Positions 1-8,901 of a DNA stretch of 64,000 nt are shown one piece after another. The notes beneath the pieces are model-generated. The model made no database searches. It was given only the letters and a program-made list of their open reading frames with translations, and was not told where the DNA came from. A program made the translations under genes and the position numbers. Source of the DNA: Salinigranum rubrum (GTDB lineage: Archaea > Halobacteriota > Halobacteria > Halobacteriales > Haloferacaceae); NCBI RefSeq assembly GCF_002906575.1, contig NZ_CP026309.1:3038001-3102000 (forward strand). Reading direction: 5' to 3'. Position 1 is the stretch's first letter. Every line of letters begins with the position of its first letter.

Positions 1-101
1 GGAGAGATGGACCCGTGCTGACGAGCGAGTAGCGTCGACGGGGGGAAACCGCCTTCTCCAAAGCCCTATCCTCGGTCCGGCCGTGTGCTGCTTCAGACGA
101 A

Positions 102-1235
102 ATGGCAGACAAGGAGCTTCACCGGGGATTGGACGGTATCGCCGTCGCGGAGACGCGACTCAGTGGCATCGACGGCGCGGCCGGCGAACTCGTCATCGGG
201 GGGTTCCCCGTCGAGGAACTCGCCGGAAACGCCTCCTACGAGGAGAGCGTCTTCCTGCTGTTCGACGACCGGCTTCCGACCGAACCGGAACTCGAATCGT
301 TCCGCGCGGAACTCGCCGGGTATCGCGAAATACCCGAGGAGGTCGAGCAGGTGCTTCGGCGGGCGGCGCGCGAGGACAGGGACGCGATGGACGCCCTCCG
401 GATGGGCGTGGCCGCGGCGGACCTCGGCCTCGACGCGACCGATCCGACAGAGGTCGCGACGCGACTGGTGAGCGTCCTCCCGACCATCGTCGCGACGTAC
501 TGGCGGTGCCGCTCCGGGAGGGAGCCGGTTCGTCCGCGCGCGGACCTCGGTCACGCGGCGAACTACCTCTGGATGCTGACCGGCGACGAACCCGACCCGG
601 CGGCCGTGCGAGGGCTCGAAACCTACCTCAACACGGTCGTCGACCACGGGCTGAACGCGTCGACGTTCGTCGCCCGGTCGGTCGTCTCGACGGAGTCGGA
701 CCTCGTCTCGGCGGTGACGGGCGCGGTGGGGTCGCTGAAGGGCCCGCTGCACGGCGGGGCGCCGGGACCGGTCCTGGAGATGCTCCTGGCGGTGCACGAG
801 ACTGGCGACGCGGAGGGGTACGTCCGGGAGACGCTCGCGTCCGGCGAGCGGCTGATGGGCTTCGGCCATCGGGTGTATCGGACGCGCGACCCGCGTGCCG
901 CGGTGCTCTCGCGTGCCGCCGAGCGGTTCTACGCCGACTCCGACGAGCGCGCGTTCTTCGAGACAGTCGAGGCGTTCGAGGAAGTCGCCGTGGCGCTGCT
1001 GTCCGAGCACAAGCCCGACCGCGCGCTCGAAACGAACGTCGAGTTCTACACGGCCGCGCTCCTGCACGGGGTCGGCATCCCGCGGGAGTTGTTCACGGCC
1101 ACCTTCGCCGTGTCGCGGGTCGGCGGCTGGACGGCGCACTGTCTCGAACAGCGAGCGGACAACAAACTGATTCGGCCGGTGTCGGTGTACGTCGGTGACC
1201 GTGACAGGTCGTGGAAACCGGCGAACGAACGCTGA
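102..1235 (+). CDS. Citrate synthase family protein (divergent paralogue)
   Basis: This 377-residue protein is a full-length citrate/2-methylcitrate synthase homologue, the family that condenses an acyl-CoA with an oxoacid. Recognisable blocks are HGLNASTF (His about 182), GPLHGGAPGP (His about 217), GFGHRVYRTRDPRA (His about 256), SRVGGWTAHCLEQ and a C-terminal RPVSVYVG. The block that normally reads NVDFYS or NVDYYS reads NVEFYTA here, so the catalytic aspartate is replaced by glutamate (about residue 314). The ATG at 102 gives the usual haloarchaeal N-terminus (KELHRGLDGIAVAETRLS). Family membership is certain; activity and substrate are not. A methylisocitrate-lyase-like gene lies 5.5 kb downstream, but no PrpD is in the window, so a methylcitrate cycle is only a guess. 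Confidence 0.9.
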   Translation: MADKELHRGLDGIAVAETRLSGIDGAAGELVIGGFPVEELAGNASYEESVFLLFDDRLPTEPELESFRAELAGYREIPEEVEQVLRRAAREDRDAMDALRMGVAAADLGLDATDPTEVATRLVSVLPTIVATYWRCRSGREPVRPRADLGHAANYLWMLTGDEPDPAAVRGLETYLNTVVDHGLNASTFVARSVVSTESDLVSAVTGAVGSLKGPLHGGAPGPVLEMLLAVHETGDAEGYVRETLASGERLMGFGHRVYRTRDPRAAVLSRAAERFYADSDERAFFETVEAFEEVAVALLSEHKPDRALETNVEFYTAALLHGVGIPRELFTATFAVSRVGGWTAHCLEQRADNKLIRPVSVYVGDRDRSWKPANER

Positions 1236-1279
1236 CGAGGGGGATGCCCGAAGAGCGTCCGAGGGCGTCCGAGGGCGTC

Positions 1280-1933
1280 TCAGGGCTCGGTCGGCGCGAA
1301 CTGGTCGCTCGTCGACCGCCCGGCGCTATCGGTGAGCGCCGCCGACAGGAGCGTGCGCTCGGCCTTCCGCAGGTGTTCGTGCAGCGTCGCGCGGCTGATT
1401 CCCAGTTCCTCGGCGAGTCGCTCGTTCGTGATCTTCCGCGGCCAGTCGTAGTAGCCGCGCGCGAGCGCTTCGGTCGCGACCTCACGCTGTCGGTCGGTCA
1501 GAGGTGAATCGCTGTCGGCCCTGAACCGCTTGAGCTTGCCGAGCGTGACGGTCCCGAACTCCTCTAAGTCGTCGATGATGGCTCTGAGGTCCTCCCGACG
1601 GAAGACCAGGACGTTGTACTCGCGCTGGCGACCGGAGACGGTGTTTTCCCTCCGAAGCGTGCCGTGGTTCCGGTAGATGGCGGAGTACGCCCCGCACGAC
1701 GGTTTGGTCACGAGCAGGTTGTCGCTGTCGAGCCGCTGGACGTGTCTGACGTGGTCGGCGGCGTCGAGTTCCGCCTCGAACCGGTCTGCGTGGGGGCCGG
1801 CCCGGAGCACGAACGTCACGAAGCCGTCCTGTATCTCCTCGATTTCGATGGGGACCGGGGTGTCGATGTCCGCGGTCAGCTGACGGAGGATACACTCCCG
1901 CTGTTGGGTGAAGTGAACGGTCGCGAGAAACAT
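1280..1933 (-). CDS. HTH_10 (bacterio-opsin-activator type) transcriptional regulator
   Basis: The protein has about 217 residues. An N-terminal sensor-like region starts MFLATVHFTQQ and includes a segment around IEEIQDGFVTFVLRAGPHADRFEAE. The C-terminus is a classic HTH_10 domain: LTDRQREVATEALARGYYDWPR, then KITNERLAEELGISRATLHEHLRKAER. This is the DNA-binding domain of the Bat/Tba family of haloarchaeal regulators. I chose the ATG at 1933 because upstream in-frame codons encode non-haloarchaeal-looking residues. It is transcribed divergently from the hydantoinase operon with 157 bp between starts. It is therefore the obvious candidate to control that operon, perhaps through the palindrome at 2028-2041. 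That regulatory link is inferred. Confidence 0.88.
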   Translation of the reverse strand: MFLATVHFTQQRECILRQLTADIDTPVPIEIEEIQDGFVTFVLRAGPHADRFEAELDAADHVRHVQRLDSDNLLVTKPSCGAYSAIYRNHGTLRRENTVSGRQREYNVLVFRREDLRAIIDDLEEFGTVTLGKLKRFRADSDSPLTDRQREVATEALARGYYDWPRKITNERLAEELGISRATLHEHLRKAERTLLSAALTDSAGRSTSDQFAPTEP

Positions 1934-2015
1934 GCTGGCTACGCACGTCGACACGGCCCACGACGAAAAAACCGTACGGCCAGTCACGCCCGCACCGCCC
2001 CGTTCGCCGTCCAGC

Positions 2016-2041
2016 GTATATAATGAGCCAACAGCTGTTGG
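2016..2041 (+). promoter_or_regulatory. hyuA promoter: TATA box and perfect 14-bp palindrome
   Basis: A TATA-like GTATATAATG (2016-2025) is followed at once by the perfect palindrome CCAACAGCTGTTGG (2028-2041), about 50 nt before the hyuA ATG. The palindrome covers the expected transcription start. That is a typical repressor position, and the nearest candidate protein is the divergent HTH_10 regulator. Confidence 0.6.
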
Positions 2042-2090
2042 GGAAATCCTTACTCATCAATCCCCGCAAATCTACGTCGAACGATACCAG

Positions 2091-4153
2091 ATGACATACA
2101 ATCTCGGCGTCGACGTCGGCGGGACGTTCACCGACGTCATCGTCTTCGACGAGTCGACGCACGAACTCACGATCGACAAGGTCCTCTCGACGCCCGCGAA
2201 CCCCTCCGAGGGGGTGTTACACGGGATCGAGGAGGCGACGGCGAAGGCGGACACGTCCGTCTCGGAACTCGACCTCCTCTTTCACGGTACGACCGTCGTG
2301 ACGAACATGCTCTTGGAGGAGACGGGGTCGCGCGTCGGCCTTCTCACGACGGCCGGCCACGAGGACATCCTCCACCTGGCCCGCGCGTGGACGCCCGGGC
2401 CGCTGTACGGGTGGATGGGAATGGAGAAGCCGAACCCGCTCGCGGACCTCGTGGACACACGGGGAGTCGGCGGACGCATCGCGTCCCCGTCGGGCGAGGA
2501 GCAGGAACCGCTCGACGAGGAGGCGGTGCGGGCGGCCGTCCGCGACCTCGCGGACGCCGGCGTCGAATCGCTCACCGTCGCGCTGTTGAACTCGTATCTC
2601 AACCCGACCCACGAGGAGCGCGTCCGCGAAATCGTCGCCGACGAGGCCCCCGCGCTGCCGGTGTCTATCTCGTCGGAAATCGTCCCCGAGTACGGCGAGT
2701 ACGAACGGACGCTGACGACCGTCATCAACGACTACGCGCGGCCGACCGTCATCGCGTACCTCGACGACCTCGACGACTCCCTCGCCGACGCCGGGTCGAC
2801 GGCGACGATGAACGTCGTCCGCTCCGACGGCGGCCTCATGAGTTCTTCGGCCGCGAAGGAGCGCCCGGTCGAACTCGCACTGTCCGGTCCGAGCGGCGGG
2901 GTCGTCGGCGCGGCCACCATCGCCTCGAAGAAGGGCGTCCCCGACGTTCTCACCCTCGACATGGGCGGCACGTCGACCGACGTCTCGCTCGTCGAGGAGG
3001 GGTCGCCGGGGACGACCCGGAAGACGAAGGTCGGCTACCGGGAGTTCACCTCCCGCTCCATCGACGTCAACACGGTCGGCGCCGGCGGGGGCTCCATCGC
3101 CCGCGTCCAGTTGAACGGCTCGCTCCAGGTCGGCCCCGAGAGCGCCGGCGCCGACCCCGGCCCGGCGTGTTACGGACAGGGCGGCGAGGAACCGACCGTC
3201 ACGGACGCGAACGTCGTCCTCGGCCGGATTCCCTCGTCGGTTCAACTCGGCGGTCGGATGGAACTCGACCGCGAGGCCGCCCGCGACGCCGTCCAGACCG
3301 TCGCCGACGACCGGGGGACGAGCGTCGAAGAGGCCGCACAGGCCATCCTCGACATCGTCAACGAGAACATGCACGGGGCGCTGCGCGTGGTCTCGGTCGA
3401 GCGCGGCTACGACCCCGCGAGTTCGGCCTCGTCGCGTTCGGCGGTGCCGGCCCGATGCACGCGAACGCGCTCGCCGACGTGATGGGCGCGTATCCCCTCA
3501 TCGTCCCGCCCGGACCGGGCGTCATGTCGGCGTTCGGCTTTCTCACCTCCGACATCCAGAACGAGTTCGCCGAGACGTATCTCGAAACCGAGGCGGACGT
3601 CGACGGCGCGGCGGTCTACGAGGAGTTTCGGGCGCTCCGGGACGAGGCGACGGAGTGGCTCGTCTCCGAAGGCGTCGACGAGGCCGACCACTCGTTCGAG
3701 TACGTCGCCGACTGCCGGTACTTCCGGCAGGACATCCAGATGTCGATTCCGGTCTCCGTCGAGAACCTCCGTGGGGAGGCCGGAATCGCGGAGATCAAGG
3801 ACGACTTCGAGGCGCGCCACGACCGACAGTTCGGCTTCTCGCTCGACGCACCCCTCGAAATCGCGAACCTCCGCGTCATCGGGAAGGGGACGCTCCAGGG
3901 CGTCACCATCGAGGAACACGAACCGGGGGGTTCTGATCCCGGTGCCGCCGAAGTCGACACCAGCGAGGTGTACTTCGACGACTCGTACCACGAGACGCCC
4001 GTGTACGACCGCGACGCCCTCCGCGCCGGCAACGAGATTGCCGGTCCCGCCATCGTCACGGAGGACGACTCGACGGTCGTCGTCCAGCCCGGTCACGCCG
4101 CGCGAATCGACCGCTACGGCAACATCGAAATCACCAGAGGTGAGGGACAATGA
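2091..4153 (+). CDS. hyuA: Hydantoinase/oxoprolinase family protein, subunit A (one apparent frameshift)
   Basis: HyuA is the ATP-binding subunit of ATP-dependent hydantoinases, N-methylhydantoinases and 5-oxoprolinases. The start MTYNLGVDVGGTFTDVIVFDE is the family's N-terminal phosphate-binding motif, and the ATG at 2091 fits it. Other blocks are LLFHGTTVVTNMLLE, LSGPSGGVVGAA and TLDMGGTSTDVSLVE. The frame breaks near 3413-3416: the invariant RGYDPREFGLVAFGGAGPMH is reached only if a run of four C is read as five. Read through, the protein has 687 residues, normal for the family. The stop overlaps the hyuB ATG by four bases. Substrate specificity cannot be read from sequence, but the downstream amidase favours N-methylhydantoin or a similar ring. 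Confidence 0.9.
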
Positions 4154-6002
4154 GCGACACTCCGGAGTTCGTCGGCGAGCACGACATCGACCAGACCACC
4201 CTCGACATCATCGAGAGCACCCTCTCGAACACCCGCTACGAGATGGACCGGGTGGTCGAGACGACGGCCATCAGCCCGGTCATCCGCGAGCAGTCCGACC
4301 AGTTCCCGCTCATCGCCGACGCCGAGGGACGGATGGTCATGGGACAGTTCGGGTCGGCCATCGACACCATCCTCGACAACGCGTCGTTCGACCGCGCCGA
4401 CCTCGAAGACGGCGACGTCGTCGCCACGAACGACCCGTACATGTGCGCCGGCGCGGTGTCGCACACGCCGGACATGCTGCTGTTGCGACCCATCTTCTAC
4501 GACGACGACCTGGTGGGTTTCTCCAGCCAGTGGGGCAACCTGATGGACGTCGGCGGGAAGACGCCCGGGAGCATGCCCGTCCAGGCCCGAACCATCTTCG
4601 AGGAGGGGATGCGCCTCCCGCCGGTCAAACTGTACAAACGCGGGGAGATAGACACCGAACTGCTGGAGTCGTTCGCGCACAACACGCGCCTGCCCGAACA
4701 CGCCGAAGCCGACATCAAGGCGCTGGCCGCGGGGACGAAAGCCGCCGAGACGCGGGTCCAAGAGCTCTGCGATAGGTTCGGGAAGGAGACGTACCTGGAG
4801 GCGTGTGACGCCATCCTCGACCGCACCCGCGACGGGATGATCGACCTCATCCACGAGTTCGTCCCCGAGGGCGAGCGCTACACGTTCGAGGACTACGCCG
4901 ACGACGACGGCCTGGGCAACGGCCCCATCAAACTCCACCTCGAAATCTACCGGGAGGGCGACACGGTCTACCTCGACTGGACCGGCACCGACGAACAGGT
5001 CCCGGGCACGGTGAACTTCCTCTTGAACGAGAAGATGTTCAAGATGTTCACCGGGGTGTTCCTCATCATGGCGTTCGACCCCCTCCTCACGTTCAACGAC
5101 GGTTACTACGACCTCTTCGAGGTGACGCTCCCGGAGGGGTCGGTCCTGCAACCGGAGTTCCCGCCGCGCTCGGCAACCGGTTGCCGCTGATGGCCCGCCA
5201 GTTCGACGTGCTTCAGGCGACGTTCTCGAAGCTCATCGACGGCTTCTCGGTCGCCGGCAGCTACGGCACGTCGCCGAACCTGGTGTACGCGGGGACCGAC
5301 TCGGACGGCAACGACTTCCAGATGCTCGAAATCCTCTACGGGGGGATTCCGGCCCGACCCGGCGGCGACGGCCTCGACGGCCACTCGTGGTGGCCGCTCT
5401 TCCGGACCGTCCCCGCGGAGTACCAGGAGGCGTACTACCCCCTCTCTATCGACGAGTACAGCACCCGCGCGGACACCGGCGGCCCCGGCGAGTTCCGCGG
5501 CGGCCACGGCATCACCAAGGTGTACACGTTCGAGGAGGAGGGCGCGATCACGTTCCAGGACGACCGCGCGCACACGTACCCGTGGGGCGTCGACGGCGGG
5601 ACCTACGCGCAGACGAGCGAGAAACTGCTGATCCGCGCCGACGGGACCGAGGAGGAACTCCCCTCGAAGGTGGAGAACGTCCCCGTCGGGGCGGGCGACA
5701 AACTCGTCTTCAGCACGGCCGGCGGGGGCGGACTCGGCGACCCGCTCGACCGCGACCCCGACGTCGTCGCCAGCGAGGTCGAACGCGGGCTCGTCTCCGA
5801 ATCGGCGGCACACTCGGCGTACGGCGTCGTCCTCACCGACGACGGCGCGGTCGACGGAGCCGCGACCGACGAGCGCCGCGCGGAGCTCCGCGAGGAGCGC
5901 GACGAACCGGAGCAGTTCGACTACGGTCCCCTCCCCGACGAGGAGACCCTTCGAGAGCGGATCCGCGAGGAGCGCGAGACGTTCGAGAACCGGCAGCGCT
6001 GA
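4150..6002 (+). CDS. hyuB: Hydantoinase B/oxoprolinase family protein, subunit B (one apparent frameshift)
   Basis: HyuB is the second, ring-opening subunit that works with HyuA. The N-terminal part contains TLDIIESTLSNTRYEMDRVVETTAISPVIREQSD, NDPYMCAGAVSHTPDM and GNLMDVGGKTPGSM. The C-terminal part contains GTSPNLVYAGTDSDG, GGPGEFRGGHGITK and FSTAGGGGLGDPLDRD. The two parts are in different frames. The junction is near 5160-5164, where one C or G is missing just before the sequence that would read ALGNRLPLMARQFDVLQ. Read through, it is 617 residues, a normal length. It follows hyuA with an ATGA overlap, so the two are co-translated. As with hyuA, the break more likely reflects a sequencing error than a pseudogene. 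Confidence 0.9.
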
Positions 6003-6053
6003 ACCGGACCCACACGACCACCACCCCACCCTCCCTCTCTCACACCACACACC

Positions 6054-6695
6054 ATGGATTGGCCAGACGGATTCGACGCGGAGTACGACGACGAGGCGTT
6101 CGGCGCGAGCGTCGGGCTCGGCGACCAGCCCGCGCTCGTCGTCATCGACCTCATCAATGCCTTCACCGACCCCGAGACCGACCTCGGCTCGGACGTCTCG
6201 GGGGTTATCGACCAGGCGGCCCGACTGCTCGCGGCGTTCCGCGACCACGACCTGCCGCGGTACTTTACGACCGTCGCCTACGAGGAGTCGTACGGCGACG
6301 CCGGGCAGTTCATCGAGAAGGTGCCCGCGCTCAGGGAACTCCGACTCGGCACCGACGCGGTCGAGGTCGACGACCGACTCGCGCCGAAGGGCGACGAACG
6401 AGTCGTCCTGAAGAAGTACGCGAGCGCCTTCTTCGGGACCGACCTGCAAACTGAACTGACGACACACCGCGTGGACACGCTCGTCCTCGCGGGCGTCACG
6501 ACGAGCGGCTGTATCCGCGCGACTGCGGTGGACAGCCTCCAGCACGGCTACCGGACCATCGTGCCCGCGGACGCGGTCGGCGACCGAGCGGAGGGGCCAC
6601 ACCACGCGAACCTCTTCGACATCGACGCGAAGTACGGCGACGTCGTGACGACCGACGCGGTCCTCGACCACCTCGACGGGATGGACGATGCGTGA
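6054..6695 (+). CDS. Isochorismatase-fold cysteine hydrolase, N-carbamoylsarcosine amidase-like
   Basis: This 213-residue cysteine hydrolase keeps the full catalytic triad of its superfamily: Asp about 32 in ALVVIDLINAF, Lys about 120 in VVLKKYASAFFGTD and the nucleophile Cys about 153 in GVTTSGCIRATAVDS. N-carbamoylsarcosine amidases and related ureido-acid hydrolases share this fold and the TSGCIRA-type Cys loop. It sits 51 bp after hyuB in the same direction. HyuAB would open an N-methylhydantoin ring to N-carbamoylsarcosine, and this enzyme would release sarcosine, CO2 and ammonia. The fold and triad are seen; the substrate is inferred from context. Another ureido or amide substrate is possible. 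Confidence 0.85.
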   Translation: MDWPDGFDAEYDDEAFGASVGLGDQPALVVIDLINAFTDPETDLGSDVSGVIDQAARLLAAFRDHDLPRYFTTVAYEESYGDAGQFIEKVPALRELRLGTDAVEVDDRLAPKGDERVVLKKYASAFFGTDLQTELTTHRVDTLVLAGVTTSGCIRATAVDSLQHGYRTIVPADAVGDRAEGPHHANLFDIDAKYGDVVTTDAVLDHLDGMDDA

Positions 6696-6718
6696 GGGCT
6701 CTCCCGGGGGGTGTCGGC

Positions 6719-7672
6719 GTGACCGACGCCGGTGCGCGGTTCCGCACGCTCCTCGCGCGTGACGACCTGCTCGTCTGTCCGGGCGTCCACGACCCGCTGA
6801 CGGCGGCGGTCGCCGACTTCGTCGGCTTCGACACCATCTACATGACCGGCTACGGCACGTCGCTCTCGAAGGTCGGCTACCCCGACGCGGGCTTCATCAC
6901 GATGCCGGAGATGATCGACAACGCCGCGAACATCCAGGAACGCATCGACGTGCCGCTCCTCGCCGACGCGGACAACGGCTACGGCAACGCGACGAACGTC
7001 GTTCGAACGGTTCGAGAGTACATCAAGGCGGGCGTCGCCGGCATCCACATCGAGGACCAGACGTTCCCGAAGCGGTGCGGGCACACCACGGGGCGACAGG
7101 TCATTCCGCGAGAGGAGGCGGTCGGGAAGATCAGGGCCGCGGCCGACGTCCGCGACGAGCGCGGGGAGGATTTCGTCCTCATCGCCCGGACCGACGCCCG
7201 CGGGACGGGCGACGGATCGCTCGACGAAGCGATCGGCCGGGCGAACGACTTCCTCGATGCCGGCGCGGACGTGGCGTTCGTCGAGGGGCCGACCGACGAG
7301 AGCGAGCTAGAGCGCATCGGCCGCGAGGTCGACGGCCCGCTCGTGTACAACTTCGTGGGCGACCTCGGCTCCTCGCCGTACGTCGAACTCGACGCGCTCG
7401 ACGGGTGGGGCTTCGACGTCGTGTTGTTCCCCATCACGGCGACGCTGTCGACCATCGCGAGCGTCCACGAGGACCTCAGCGCCTTCGCCGACGACCCCGT
7501 CGCGGGGATGCGACGCATCGACGACAAGTTCAACCGCCAGCCCGTCGGCAGCCTCCACGACTTTTCCGGCTTCCCCGAAGTCGTCGACTGGGAGCGAGCG
7601 TACCTCCCTGACGAGGAACGGGACAAGTACGAGGGCTCGCTCGGGGACGACGTCGAGTCGGGCGGGAGGTAG
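6719..7672 (+). CDS. Isocitrate lyase/PEP mutase family protein (2-methylisocitrate lyase-like)
   Basis: This TIM-barrel lyase carries LADADNGYGNA (metal-binding Asp loop), GIHIEDQTFPKRCGH (the KRCGH active-site loop with catalytic Cys) and LIARTDARGTG, all characteristic of methylisocitrate lyases and carboxyphosphonoenolpyruvate-mutase relatives. The start is either the GTG at 6719, which gives MTDAGARFRTLLARDD and follows a G-rich stretch, or the GTG at 6692, which overlaps the previous stop. I prefer 6719 because it matches the usual family N-terminus. It is the last gene of the hyu operon. The link between a C-C lyase and hydantoin breakdown is not obvious. A role in propionate or 2-methylcitrate metabolism with the citrate synthase paralogue is an alternative. 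Confidence 0.88.
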   Translation: MTDAGARFRTLLARDDLLVCPGVHDPLTAAVADFVGFDTIYMTGYGTSLSKVGYPDAGFITMPEMIDNAANIQERIDVPLLADADNGYGNATNVVRTVREYIKAGVAGIHIEDQTFPKRCGHTTGRQVIPREEAVGKIRAAADVRDERGEDFVLIARTDARGTGDGSLDEAIGRANDFLDAGADVAFVEGPTDESELERIGREVDGPLVYNFVGDLGSSPYVELDALDGWGFDVVLFPITATLSTIASVHEDLSAFADDPVAGMRRIDDKFNRQPVGSLHDFSGFPEVVDWERAYLPDEERDKYEGSLGDDVESGGR

Positions 7673-7784
7673 CCGCCCGCCCTCGAAGCCGGTGTCGAGG
7701 AGTCGTGCGTACCGTCGTCCTCCACGAACCGAGCATACCTCCGCGCGCCGCCCCGAACCGCTTCGAGAGGGGTGACCGTCGACG

Positions 7785-8414
7785 TTAGATCCGTTGCCTC
7801 GGCTCGCAGGAGACGGTATCGGCGTCGTCGTCGTATCGGACCAGCCCGGCGGCGTCCAGTTTCGGGAGGTGAACGTGACGGAGCGTCAGTCCGAACTCTT
7901 CGAGGTCCTGTGGCGTCGCGGCATCGGCGGTGACGAACTCGGAGAGTTCCCGGACGAGTTCGTCGACTGCCACCGCCGACCCGTGAGCGTCGACCGCTTC
8001 CACGACGGACGAACGGACGGGGTCCTGGAGCATCTCGAGCACCGACCACAGCTCCGCCCCCGTCTCCCGGAGGAGGAGCGCGGAGAGAAGCCCTCGTCGG
8101 AGGTCCGGATGGGGTCCGAGTTCGACGAGGTCGTCGTCCTCGTCGACGGTGACCAGTTCGGCGGCGCTGAGGACGGGGAGGTCCACGTGATGGAGCGTGA
8201 CGATCGCGTCGCGGCCGGTCGAGGGCGAACCCGCTCCGTCGGCTTCGACGACGGCGGACGCGAGGTCGTCGACCGGCACCGGATCGGTTCGTTCCAAGAG
8301 AGTGGCGACGATTCGTCGCCTGCGCGCGTCCGAGAGCGCCCTGATCGTCTCTGCTGAGTACGCGCTGGTGCCGAAAGGCCCAGTTTGCTCGTCGGTGCGC
8401 GACCGGACGGTCAT
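7785..8414 (-). CDS. Putative regulator with two DUF7344-like winged-helix domains
   Basis: The protein has about 209 residues and consists of two similar halves. Each begins with a winged-helix start (IRALSDARRRRIVATLLER and LEMLQDPVRSSVVEAVDAH) and ends with a shared signature (TLHHVDLPVLSAAELVTVD and TLRHVHLPKLDAAGLVRYD). The pattern matches the haloarchaeal DUF7344 family, normally a single domain C-terminal or stand-alone, so this copy is an internal duplication. I took the ATG at 8414 because upstream in-frame sequence is rich in Pro/Arg/His and not protein-like. No enzymatic motif is present. DNA binding is inferred from the helix pattern. It is divergent from the large sensor gene at 8902. 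Confidence 0.75.
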   Translation of the reverse strand: MTVRSRTDEQTGPFGTSAYSAETIRALSDARRRRIVATLLERTDPVPVDDLASAVVEADGAGSPSTGRDAIVTLHHVDLPVLSAAELVTVDEDDDLVELGPHPDLRRGLLSALLLRETGAELWSVLEMLQDPVRSSVVEAVDAHGSAVAVDELVRELSEFVTADAATPQDLEEFGLTLRHVHLPKLDAAGLVRYDDDADTVSCEPRQRI

Positions 8415-8901
8415 AGCCGTCTCGATAAACGGGAGTTCGCGGCAAGTGCGTACCGCCAATACGATTAGGTTCGGGGAGTCCCGCGTCGGCCGCGAGGCTG
8501 CGGGGACGTGACGAGTGTGAGGAGGGGACGGGTGGCTCGACGAATCGGTTGAAACGGGGGTCGTCGGAGGCGTCGTGGGACACACGGGTGTCGTGCCTGC
8601 GTCCGGCACGGGTCCGTGTTCACAGGAACTGCGCCGGGACGGTCGAGAGCAGCGGGACTCTCGTCACTCCCCCAGTCCGGCGCGTCCTCTCCCTCGTTCG
8701 GAGGGCGATTGAACGTATTAGAGATACACACATACTCCTTATCCCAAAAGAATTAGCCATCGAGCGCGCTCGTCGTGGGAGCGAAGCGAATCGGGGCGTG
8801 AGTCACTTCTCGCCGGACTCCACGGAGACGGCGCGTGTCGCTGACGCGCGGGAGACTCCGTCGGCGGAGTCTTTTTGTAGCGGAACGGCCACGAGGTAGC
8901 A
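8415..8901. other. Intergenic region between divergent regulators
   Basis: No convincing gene lies in this 487-nt region. It contains the promoters of the two flanking divergent genes, an AT-richer patch around 8705-8755 and the hairpins described at 8831-8876. Confidence 0.5.
8831..8876 (+). promoter_or_regulatory. Tandem hairpins, the second followed by five T, in the 5' region of the sensor gene
   Basis: Two stem-loops are adjacent. The first pairs GCGCGT with ACGCGC (8831-8849). The second pairs GACTCCG with CGGAGTC around a TCGG loop (8854-8871) and runs into TTTTT (8872-8876). The T run ends 25 nt before the ATG at 8902. The shape is that of an intrinsic terminator or attenuator, but it lies upstream of a gene rather than after one. 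Confidence 0.5.

Noticed and set aside
93-1139. Long minus-strand frame opposite the citrate synthase gene
   Set aside because: It is a shadow of the strongly coding plus-strand gene, rich in Arg and Gly, without family motifs.
2091-6002. hyuA and hyuB as genuine pseudogenes or programmed frameshifts
   Set aside because: Five other genes show the same single-base loss in G/C runs, so a common sequencing cause is simpler.
8465-8731. Minus-strand frame upstream of the DUF7344-like gene
   Set aside because: It is Pro/Arg-rich without recognisable domains and probably non-coding.
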